Shown piece by piece: positions 45,086-55,150 of a DNA stretch of 64,000 bases. The notes beneath the pieces were generated by a model. It saw only the letters and a list, made by a program, of their open reading frames with translations, ran no database searches and was not told where the DNA came from. How positions within the stretch are numbered: the stretch's first letter is position 1; each line of letters starts with the position of its first letter. The DNA comes from Cryptomeria japonica (taxonomy: Eukaryota; Streptophyta; Pinopsida; Cupressales; Cupressaceae): the NCBI RefSeq assembly GCF_030272615.1, contig NW_026729294.1:48330-112329 (forward strand), given 5' to 3'. A program made the translations under genes and the position numbers.

Positions 45086-45201
45086 GATCATTGATTGAGA
45101 GTTCTCACATGAGCAGAATGATACGAATGAAATTTCAATAATTGTTTTAAATATTTTAAGATATTATTTTTGTGGACAATAATGTTCAAACGTTACATAT
45201 A

Positions 45202-45513
45202 GGTTCAAATTAGTTTGATATCTTTAAAAGCTGTTATATTTGAGTATATAATTTATTGTTGATTTTGTATAAGATGAAATCTTAATTTAGTAGTTATGAT
45301 ATATAATGCTTATTAGGATTTATTGAAGGCAAGTTGTTAAGTTATTGTTATAGTAAAGGTTCAAATTAGTTTGATATCTTTAAAAGCTATCATATTTGGG
45401 TATGCAATTTATTGTTGATTTTGTATAAGATGAAATCTTAATTTAGTAGTTCTGATATATAATGCTTATTAGGATTTATTGTAGGCGGGTTATTAAGTTA
45501 TTGTTATAGTAAA
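45202..45513 (+). repeat. Tandem duplication of a 156-bp unit
   Basis: GGTTCAAATTAGTTTGATAT starts both units (45,202 and 45,358); each ends GTTATTGTTATAGTAAA. Only a few substitutions separate them. Block A has a single copy, so it arose after the segmental duplication. Confidence 0.9.
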
Positions 45514-46197
45514 TTGTTTCTATTTGTGTAAGGAAATTATATTAAAAGATTATAATTTAAAATTTTATTAAAAATATTCTTAAAAAGTCAATTTAGATAA
45601 TAAAATTATAATCTGTAATTTATTATTGTAATTAAAAAACAAACTTGATAAAATATCAAATTAAATTTTCATTTATAATTATAAATAGGTTTTTTGTATA
45701 GTCTATTGTAGCATATCTACCTTCTTTCTATTGAAATGGTAAATCATAACAATAATGAAACCTCAATCAAGCACTCACATAACTTCATTTCTTGGAGCCG
45801 CTAATTCTTTTATTAGACGAGTTGAGAATCTTCCATTAAAAGAATGTATGAATGTTATTATTATTATTTTTTAAATAATAATTAGCTTTTGTCTTCCTAA
45901 AACTATTATCACTAACAAGATATTTTTTGAAGTACACATCAGCCAATTCACTTTAAAATATATAATTTATTCCAAAGCCTCATCAACCTATTAAGCATTA
46001 GAAAATAGGCATTGAATTAACAAATAAGAATTTTATAAGGATCATAAAGAGAATTAATTGGAATAATAAAAAATAATGGTATTAATACCTAAGAAGAGCT
46101 TTGTGGCTAGCTAGAATTATGTGTAATTATGCCTTAGGGATTTACCAAACATTAATGATAAAGAGCTAAGATTGCCTAGTTCTATAGAGATACCAAC

Positions 46198-46827
46198 TAA
46201 TCAGAATGGGGACATATTTATGATCATCTAAGCTATTGTATTTAGAAGGGCAATTAAATGCTATACATTACTAGCTAAGTGAGAACTAGTATATCATCAA
46301 TTGATGGTTTGACATGTGTGATATAATACATCACCTCAAGGTTTGCAAATAGATTCAATTGAAGTTGTAAATACAAAAATCTTGTATTTTTCTAATATAT
46401 AGACATTTTGCATGTTGTACATAGTTCTCACTATTCTACATACATTTATATATAGTCTTGTATATTTCCATGACATCCATGTATCCATTCCTTAGAAATA
46501 AAATCAAAACTAATTGTAAATCTAGGTGAAATACATGTTGAAATGCATTTATAATAATTCCTTACCTTTTCTTATCTTGCATATAATATTTAGATGTCTA
46601 ATTGCATTGAATTGTACTATTGATCATATGACACCAACTCATTAGACATATTAGCTACAAGATAGAAGGGTCTTGAAAAAAAATAAAATTAGATGATCTT
46701 CAAATTTGTTTTTAAAATTTTATTTTTGTTAATTATAATTATGGAAACCATAAGAATATGAAATGCATCTTCATTATTTATAATGCTGGTGTTAAGATAC
46801 AATAGTATTAAAGTACAATATGTGTTT
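46198..46827. other. No recognised feature
   Basis: AT-rich DNA between the end of duplicate B and the 5' LTR of the next element. Confidence 0.45.
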
Positions 46828-47155
46828 ATTAGAGTAAATAATTAATTCTATTTAAGTACTTAAGTTTAACATAAATATCTTTTATTAGTTGTATTTATTA
46901 TTTCACATGTACATTATTATTTGCGCCAACGTAATTGTCATTAATTGTCAATACCTACTACACATGACTGGGACACATGTCTTCTTATGTTCCCTCCATT
47001 CACTCTTGGCTTGCCTATATAAACAGGCCTGTATACATTGTAATATAATCAACCAATCAATATTTCTTCTCGCATCTAATTGTGTGGTTGGTTGTCTCCT
47101 AGTGTGATCCTGAAGGGTGAAGGCTGCAACTTCTAGTTTCCTAATTGTTTCTACA
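46828..47155 (+). repeat. 5' LTR of non-autonomous element
   Basis: It aligns with 49,140-49,475 through GAGTAAATA, ACACATGACTRGGACACATG, CTTGCCTATATAA (TATA box near 47,013), GTGGTTGGTTGTCTC and GCTTCTACA-like ends. Its first bases are degenerate (ATTAGAG for TGTTGAG). Confidence 0.8.
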
Positions 47156-48368
47156 TGGTATCAAAGCAACCTTGGTGAGACCAGTTAAGAAATCTGAGTT
47201 GCTAAGGTCTTGGCATCAATCTGTACCCTGGTTGATTGTTGAAGCACATCAATCCATGTGCATATCAATTCCAAGAAAGCATCAATTCGTGCATTCCTAT
47301 TATAATATCCTCTCGGCGTTTGAATTTTGTATTAGAAAATTTTTATTTCACATCAGATAGATATCATTATTGGCTGGCTGTGCGTTTCATGGTGGGCTGA
47401 ATCCATTGTATAGGTAGTTGCATATAGTGGTTAGTTGGTGTTCAGATCTCATTGGCATTTTCTTGCTTTATCTGGTAAGCATTTTATATAGTTTTTTTTG
47501 GCTTTTCTTGGTCTGTGTTGGGTCGTCCAGTTTCCTTCTCTCCCAAGCTTCACATCATTGGTGGAGCTGGGTTCATACCTCTCCATGACATTTGGTGTGA
47601 GAATTTTTTGGCTACCTCGTGCAGGTCTTATCTGCATTTAGGCAGTTGTATTTGAAGTTTGGCCATAATTTTTAGTGCATTCATCATGGGCTATATCGTC
47701 TTTCACAGATTTGCTTCACTAGTGGTGATTTATTTCTCCAGCGATCTGTGGTTCTTCCACAAAGTGATCGGACTGCTTTTTCAAATTGAGCGTGATTTAT
47801 TCATTGTTAGCAGTGTATCACATCTTTTAGATCGGGCATTATCTTGTAAGATCCAGATCGGACAAAATTGCATATTCGCGGCATCATTGAGACCAACTTT
47901 GATTTTTGAAAGTGTTAATACTTCTTTTGTTTACTGCATTGATTCTTTGTGATTTTATCTATTGGCAAGAAATTTTTGTTAGTAATCGGTCATTGTTCAC
48001 ATTGGCCCGTGATTTGATCAGTGGCAGTTTTGAAGTTGTGGCAATAGTATTTGGTAAAGTCTTTAGAGATATTATTGAAAATGTAAATGATGACATTCTA
48101 GGGTCACTTATTCACTTTGAGTGTCCTCATTTTTTTTGGACTCACTTTCAGGAGTTATAAGGTGATCATGATACTTTGTTGTTTCTTGACAATCCTCTTT
48201 CTGATTTTTATGTGCTTCTTCATTCTTTAATGTTGATAACCCCATGTAGCTTATATTCTTTGGAGGTTTTGGAAAAAAATAGATAAGGTCGTAGATTATT
48301 TAGAGGTTCTTAATTCCTCATCAAAGGTAGTTGATCCACCTTCACTAGACACTTCCATCATTTCTAAT

Positions 48369-48683
48369 TTGTGGGATTACCATTGTTCTCCTGATTGGGA
48401 TTCCTATTTGCCATATTTTGGCTCTTTGCTTGTGGAGTCTCAAATTTTAAATTTGGAGGACACGATTCAAGGTTTATCTCTCCTATTTGATGATAGCCAT
48501 GATGCAACTATTATCACATCATATTTATCATTAAAGCTTGTTCAAGATCATTTTTTAGTGGTTCGTTGCTTGTCACCATCTCCTATGATTGGGTATATAA
48601 TTGAATGGTTTGTGGCATCTTCATTATTCAAGGGCATGGTGACACATGAGCAGATTTTAGAGACATCATCATCCTACATTTAA
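48369..48683 (+). other. 104-codon open frame in the interior of the non-autonomous LTR element
   Basis: The frame (MWDYHCSPDWDSYLPYFGSL at its start, SHDATIITSYLSLKLVQDHF in the middle) is the longest in the element. The aligned region at 34,300-34,480 in the other copy is full of stops, so it is not clearly coding. No domain is recognised. Confidence 0.25.
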
Positions 48684-49139
48684 ATTCCACTTCCTAATTC
48701 CTATCTAGAATAGGAAGCATTCCTACATTTTAATTTGGTTTATCTTCTTCCCAAGGGTAGAAATGTTGTTTGTATTCATTGAACTATGTTTTGTCTTCAA
48801 GCACTTATCGTTCTTGCAGGACATTCTTCATATGGTGGAGCTATGTCGTCTCCCTTCTTCCTTCCTATGGGTGGATATTTGATTGTATATACATGATGTA
48901 TTTTGTCCTTGGAGCATGTGATTGAGTCCTCTATCTATGCATCTTGTTTTTTTTCTATCTTTTGGAGAGGATTTTTACCCCACGTGTTATTTTCTCCTTT
49001 TCTCCACTTCATGAAATATTCCTTGCATTTTATATATATTGTACATGGGTACCTAAAATGGTTTTGTAGTTGGGAGCCATATTTGTGTCTTCCTCATATT
49101 GCATAATATTCTTCTCCCTAAGTTGCACTTAAAGGGGAC

Positions 49140-49475
49140 TGTTGAGTAAATAGTTAATTTGGTTTACATACTTCAGTTTAGCTAAGGTATATTTTATTAG
49201 TTGTACTTATCATTTTCTATGTGAATTTTTATTTGATCCAAGGTAGTTTTCATTAGTTATAATTACCTACTCCCACACATGACTAGGACACATGCCTTCT
49301 TTTGTGCCCTTCATTCGCTCTTTCCTTGCCTATATAAGCAAGATTGTAAACACTGTAAAATAATCAATTAATAAATATTTCTTCTTGCATCTCATTTCAT
49401 ATTTTCCTATGTGGTTGGTTGTCTCATGGCATGATCCTGAAGTATGTAGCTCTTGGTTTCACAATTGCTTCTACA
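49140..49475 (+). repeat. 3' LTR of non-autonomous element
   Basis: Begins TGTTGAGTAAATAG after the polypurine tract and ends TTGCTTCTACA. The TATA box CTATATAAGC is near 49,332. Confidence 0.8.
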
Positions 49476-49611
49476 ATGTTATCTTAACAATAGAATAGTC
49501 TTGTATAGTTAAAAAAATTCCTTTAGAGGGATCGATCCTTCTCCAACAATTGAGAAATAAAATTCAAGTGTAAATTTTATAAGACCACCCACCTTAGCCT
49601 TTAAATAGGTT

Positions 49612-49780
49612 CATTATGTTACAAGTGTTGTTGTCATTGCACCAAAAGATTGACTTGTTAATGCCCGATACAACTACTAGAATTATAGAATCCACAAGAG
49701 ATAGTTAAGCCATGTCACAAACCTGAGCGCTACACTGCACAACACAAGGAGACCAAGGGTGCACACCTTGAAACACATTA
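49612..49780 (-). mobile_element. TRIM solo LTR with CATTA target-site duplication
   Basis: A 159-bp unit (49,617-49,775) is homologous to both LTRs of the element at 50,542-50,913. On the minus strand it begins TGTTTCAAGGTGTG and ends CACTTGTAACA. It is flanked by perfect CATTA duplications (49,612-49,616 and 49,776-49,780), so it results from recombination between LTRs. Confidence 0.85.
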
Positions 49781-50536
49781 AATATACATGATAGCCAAAT
49801 ACATATTCACCTAATTGTAAATATATTTTTCTTTGACTACTAAAATTAATGAATCTTAAATTCTTAAATAAGAAACATTTAAATTATAGTATAGCTTTCT
49901 CTAGAGATTGTCCATGGATGATAGAATTTATATAATTTTTGAAAGGAATGAATTATAGTGACCGGAAATGGATCATCAAGAAAATTTTTCTTGGTAATAC
50001 TAAGAATTATAAAACAAAAATAGTTTTAATGTGATAATTCTAGGTTGAGTGGATTAATTTTAGTTATACTTTTCACTAAATTACTAATCAATGTGACTTT
50101 GGTTCTTGTTACTTATTTTAGTGTCCTCATAACTTCCCTTTAATTATATGCATACCAAAATAGTATTTCTTTATCATGTCATGGGGGAAAAAATATCCAT
50201 GACAAAACCTTAGATTTATACTAATAAAGTTAGGGAGTCATTGTTGTGTAATTTAAAGAATTTTTTTTTGTTGTCAATCAATTTTCCAAAATGTGCCATT
50301 TAATGTTGAACTCTTTATATGTTGAGATTAGGTTTTCTAATACCCAATTTAGATCACTATGTTCATTACAATAGTGTACTATCATAAATTACATCCTATG
50401 TAATTTCATATCACATATACCTTCCATTTAGTTACAGTTAAGACAATTATGTGTTTCAACCATAATTATAATCCAAAACATACCTTGTCAGCTTGAATGT
50501 CCAATTTCTTGATTTCTAGGTTTATATTTTTACCTA
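49781..50536. other. No recognised feature
   Basis: AT-rich spacer between the two TRIM insertions. No coding signal. Confidence 0.5.
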
Positions 50537-50918
50537 CACATTGTTACAAATGCAGTTGTCGCTGCACCAAAAGATCATCTTGTTAATGTCTGATACAATC
50601 ACTAGACATAGAATCCATAGGACACAATTAAGCCATGTCAAAAACCCAAGCATTGTATTGCACAACACAAGCAGACCAAGGGCACACACCTTGCAACAAT
50701 TCCCCCCCAACGCAAGCGAGGGATTTGAACCTATGACCAAGCTCTGATACCACTTGTTACAAGTGTGGTTGTCGTTGCACTAAAAGATTGACCCATTAAT
50801 TCCTGATACAACCACTAGACTTATATAATCCACAAGAGGCAGTTAAGCCATGTCACAAACCCGAGTGTTTTGTTGCACAAAACAAAGAGACCAAGTGCGC
50901 ACACCTTGCAATACACAT
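50537..50918 (-). mobile_element. Complete TRIM element (372 bp) with CACAT target-site duplication
   Basis: On the minus strand: 5' LTR 50,913-50,755 (159 bp), two bases, primer binding site TGGTATCAGAGC (tRNA-Met type, perfect), a 56-bp internal domain, polypurine GGGGGGGAAT, then 3' LTR 50,698-50,542 (157 bp). The 3' LTR starts TGTTGCAAGG, the 5' LTR TATTGCAAGG; both end TTGTAACA. Perfect CACAT duplications flank it (50,537-50,541 and 50,914-50,918). No coding capacity exists. The internal domain also holds GGTTCAAATCCC, a B-box-like string. Size and layout fit terminal-repeat retrotransposons in miniature, at the very small end. Confidence 0.9.
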
Positions 50919-52764
50919 ATGCACATAAAGTAGATGTTTATATGGCATGCTAGTGTCCCACAAAAATCAATGACTATGTAGCTATTGGGACATTACACAT
51001 TCTATATTTTTAGATATGAAATTCCTTTGTCATCCTACACTAATATTGGGAATACACTTTCTTTGCAAAAACCTCTTTATGTTACCTCCAAATGATCTTT
51101 AAGAACTTGATTCACTATTCTCTTGTATTATGTAGTTATATTGAGCCATTGTAACACTTACAAGACCCTCATTCTCACATTAACACTCTCACTTAACCAT
51201 ACACAATCCATTTTTCCACCATTATTTTTACAATGATATCTTGTTGTTACATTGATATTCACTTGGAGGAGTCACTTTGGTGTTTCTTGTTGCTTTGTAC
51301 ACTTGCTTTTTGATGGCATCGTGTGCTTGAGGCTAGTAAACTCTCTTAGCCATTCTAGCATATTGCATTTTCTTATTATATTTTTTATAGTTTCTTTTAT
51401 TTCTTTTATTCCTATGTTGTCCAAAGTTGTCTTCCTATGTTGTCCAAAGTTGTCCATATTAGTGGGAACAACAAAGTAGGGTTTTGACTAAGTTGAACTC
51501 TTATACATCCACCCAAATCTCTCTTTAGTATTTTATGGATAGGTATAGTTGAAGGAGTCGTCTAGAGAGAGTCATGGATGTTTTTATTAGTTAAAAGTGG
51601 GTTAGAACTATACCTTTACATAACCACAAAAAAAACCACCTAGGGTGCATGAGAAGTGCACACCTAGCTAGAAACAAAAACCAATAAAGAACCACTAAGC
51701 ACTAACAAAAGACAAGAGATAGAACCTAAAACATAAATTACAACAAAACCAAACAATTTTGAAAGACATGAAGAGATGGCCTACTGAGCGGAGACATTGC
51801 CTTATTTATAGTCTTTACATAAACTAAGAACTTTATCAGAGAAATTTAGTTTTTTTTTATAGTCCTTTGCATCATTTGGAGTACCAAAATTAGGAGTGTC
51901 TTTGACCATGCACACAGGGGTCTCCATGAAAGAAGGTGACAAACCATGTCACTTTCATTTGGCTTTCCTACAATCAATTTCTTCCTATATAGCTTTCAAA
52001 GAAGTATTTAAAAGGAAGTATATTCTTTCTGTGTTGAATTTAAAAGGAAGTATCGGTATGAAAATGATGTTGTACCTAGTAAATTCATCATCTAGGTACT
52101 ATCCACACATGTTACTTAAGTTGTCTTAGTGAAGACATAGGATTCTTCCCACTTTTAATGGATAGTTATCACTTTTCTACCTTAAGTAGATAATTTATCA
52201 TATTATGTCTCAATTCATAATATTAATATATAGATCATAATTTTATTTCATCCTATGTTCACCTTGGCTTACATAAGCAAGGGATCCCATTGGTAATATA
52301 ACTCATTCCATTGCTATCTTTCATTTTTTATACTCGGAAGAATAGAATAATTCTTTCGTACTTTATCTCACTTATGCTTTCATGAAGCTCCTAGATCTTG
52401 GGTGGCTATAATATTGAACCAATATTGCATGATATATAGAATTTTACACCAACTCATATAGTCCACTATACTTTTCTCTAAATAGGATCTCTCTCACTGA
52501 ACCCTGAGGGATGCATAGTGTATGTCCATTGAATAATATAATATTGAATAAAATAAATCAGCCATGAAGTCCTACCCCTTTCCACTAGACATTTTATATA
52601 CATCCACACTTCCTTGAAATCAATATCATTTCAATACAACTCTCTAATTTCATCAAAACCAAAAAAAATGACTCTCATCTCAGTCATCAACAACAATCCT
52701 TTTTTGAAAGGTTGGAAATATATAACAAAAATGTATCTAGTAATAGAAAAGTTATAATAAATTG
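50919..52764. other. No recognised gene, one short tandem repeat
   Basis: CCTATGTTGTCCAAAGTTGTC occurs at 51,410 and again at 51,434, inside an open frame of 75 codons that is otherwise hydrophobic. The segment 51,590-51,790 has A-rich runs resembling the reverse complement of LINE 3' ends, but no homology could be fixed. Confidence 0.4.
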
Positions 52765-54260
52765 TGCAACACCACCTTGAGGCACACACAATAGCTCCAA
52801 AAATTCAAGTTAAGATGTTTTTTAATAAGGTTGTAATACTTAGAATTTTAAAAACTTTGATATAAATAAATATTGTAATTGTTTCTATTTCAGGAGTTTT
52901 GATTCTATTTGATTAGTCTTTATGATTTTTTTTATATTGTATTCCTACAAATTGACAAAAGACGGTCAGAAAATTTATAATTGTGCTAAAATTAAAGGTA
53001 TAGCTGGCAAGGTTATAGAACTAGGACAAAGAATGCTTGAAAAAATAATAGACAAAAATGAAAAGTTAATCTTCTAATTAAATTTATTTTATCTTCACAT
53101 CTCGATAACCTTTATATGAAAGATGATTTGGATTCCTTAATAAATACAAGATTCAACACAATATCATAGGAATTCTCCTTAATTTAGTTGTATATACTTG
53201 AGGTAGCTACATTTCCTATGAAAAATATACCTAGTTTAGGATTGAATTTTAGAGACAAATATTTAAGAAACATTCTTTAATTGTACTGAATGATATTTGA
53301 TGTGTTTATTTGAAAAAAAACATAAATTAACCTTTGGATAATCTATGCAACACAATAAATTGCATATACAACAAAATCTAGCACTAGGATTGTTGACCCG
53401 AAGGCTATCATCTTTTCTTGCAAGTATGATCCTCCTAAATGGTTAGCTAATTCTAATTTTTTAAGGGGTGGTCCATCAATATTGGTAGGTTCCTAGGTAT
53501 TCATTTTTCTAGGCACTCTTCATTGAAAAGCAGGTGGATTTAGCTATTCGGAAGAATTGAGAGAACAAAAGTTGAAAGTGATTAACTCAATTACATTCCC
53601 ATGGGAGTATACTACAAAGTTAATTAAAAAATAATAATCCTATACCATATTATATCTCCCTTCTTAGGTGTTATGTTACAAAGTTGATAAATCTCAAAAT
53701 TTGGCTAGACTTTCTTTGGTCTAATGAGAAAGGTACAAGGAAAAGGGATTTTGTTAGATGGAGTTGGTGTTCTCCTTAAAAATAGTTGGTTGTTTTGGGT
53801 CTTAGAGACTTGAAATGGAAAGGAATTTCCTTGGCTATGAAATGGATCTTAAAATCAACAAAAATGAATGAAACTTTGAATATTTCAATCATGAATAATG
53901 TTGCATTATTTGATCTAAGAAAATGAAATCTCTAGACTAGTCTTTATTACCATGTCTTGGTTTTGGAAAAGATTAGAATATATCCTTTTGGGTCTAATAT
54001 TTTCATAATATATTAAAGGAATAGGAAACTATAAAGAACTTTTTTAGGAATAAAGATTCTTCGTTAAGAAAATTTAAATTTACATTTTCTTTAAGATCTA
54101 TCTTGTGGATCCTTCACTACAATAATAAATCTCTTGCATAAAATCAAGGTTGTTATGCTCATTATTGAGCCTTGAAAAGAATTGATAACTTTAGGAGCAT
54201 CATACATAATAAAATTCTTAAATAGTAAGGTTCCTTACTTTCATAGGAAAGTCTTCTTTG
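52765..54260 (+). pseudogene. Decayed LINE ORF2 fragment, first of a tandem pair
   Basis: After about 620 bp shared with the next copy, the frame reads FSCKYDPPKWLANSN (53,414 on), FLGI/FLGTLH-like and SLKSRW, then FFGLMRK or, in another frame, DFLWSNEKGTRKRDFVRWSW and LVVLGLRDLKWKGISLAMKW (near 53,700-53,850). This is the post-RT part of plant LINE ORF2 (FLWS.....RW......GGLG.RDL). It has many stops and frameshifts. Confidence 0.7.
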
Positions 54261-54284
54261 GTTTCCATTTACCTGTTAAGGTTA

Positions 54285-55150
54285 AAAAACTAGGGACACA
54301 CACAATAACTAAAGGTACACACAATATCTATTAAAATGCAACTTCAAAAGATTTATTTACAAGATTGTAATGTTTATAATTTTAATAACTAAGTTGTTGT
54401 AAATTATTAATAAAAATTTTCTCTATTTCATTTGGCCTTAATGATTGTTTTGTTATATTATAGTAGTACAATTTTATAAAATAATGGTGATAGTTTTACT
54501 TACAAAAGGTATAGTTGGCAACATTCAAGAACTAGGATAAAGAATTCTTGAAGAAAATATTTAGACAAAAATTCAAAGATAATATCTCTATAAAGTTCCT
54601 TTTATCTTTACATGTCAATTTAATTTAAATGATAGTTGATTTGGATTTGAAAAGAAATAGGAAAATCAATATAATATCATAGGAATTCTACCCGATTTAA
54701 TTGTATTTCTTGAGGTAGCTACTTGTTTGGAAAGATATCCCTATTTTAAGAATGAATTTCCTAGATAAATCTTGAAGAAATATTATATAATTGTACTAAA
54801 TGAAATTCAAGGTATGGATTTCAATAATATAAACATATTTACCTTTTAATAATCTATTCAACATAATAAATGATATGTAGTCTAATGCAATTCTAACCCT
54901 ATAATTGTTGATAATAAGTTTATCATCTTTGGTTGGAAGTATAAGCCTCTTGAATTTTAGTTATTATTAGTCCCCACCTTTAGGCAAAGACTAATGTTTT
55001 CAAGTATCTATTTTGCAATTAACTGTTACTTTGGAAATAGTGTGAGTGTTTTTATTCTATGATTTGGGTGGATTTTCCCATTAAACTGATTTACCTCATT
55101 ATTTTTGTTTTCTTCTAATTGGCCGGTGTTATTTTAGCTCGTGGTATTTT
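54285..55150 (+). pseudogene. Decayed LINE ORF2 fragment, second of a tandem pair
   Basis: 54,285-54,940 repeats 52,770-53,425 at an offset of about 1515 bp (shared strings include AATATCATAGGAATTCT and CTTGAGGTAGCTAC). It continues FIIFGWKYKPLEF, the same ORF2 region as in the first copy, and then decays. Both copies are on the + strand. Confidence 0.6.

Larger units (their letters stand above)
41910..46197 (+). repeat. Segmental duplicate B (pairs with 25,860-31,907)
   Basis: Collinear with duplicate A as described there. Compared with A it lacks the 27,096-29,600 insertion and the whole F-box coding region. It has instead tRNA-like modules and a solo LTR between 44,000 and 45,090, plus its own 156-bp tandem duplication. 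Confidence 0.85.
46828..49475 (+). mobile_element. Non-autonomous LTR retrotransposon (about 2.65 kb)
   Basis: Two diverged direct repeats of about 330 bp (46,828-47,155 and 49,140-49,475) flank a 2-kb interior. TGGTATCAAAGC at 47,156-47,167, immediately after the 5' LTR, matches a tRNA-Met-type primer binding site with one change. AAAGGGGAC precedes the 3' LTR as a polypurine tract. The interior has no RT, integrase, protease or gag that I can recognise, so it depended on another element. Related interior sequence occurs at 32,278-34,740. A clean target-site duplication is not visible. Confidence 0.8.

Noticed and set aside
46818-49480. A 5-bp target-site duplication for the non-autonomous LTR element
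   Set aside because: ATATG or TGTTT on the left against ATGTT on the right is not a convincing match, and the left LTR start is degenerate.
50534-50747. 68-codon frames on both strands
   Set aside because: They fall within the LTRs and internal domain of the TRIM element and have no coding support.
52765-54940. LTR retrotransposon suggested by a pair of 650-bp direct repeats
   Set aside because: No TG...CA ends, primer binding site or polypurine tract are visible, and both repeats run into the same LINE ORF2 peptide region, so they are two LINE fragments.
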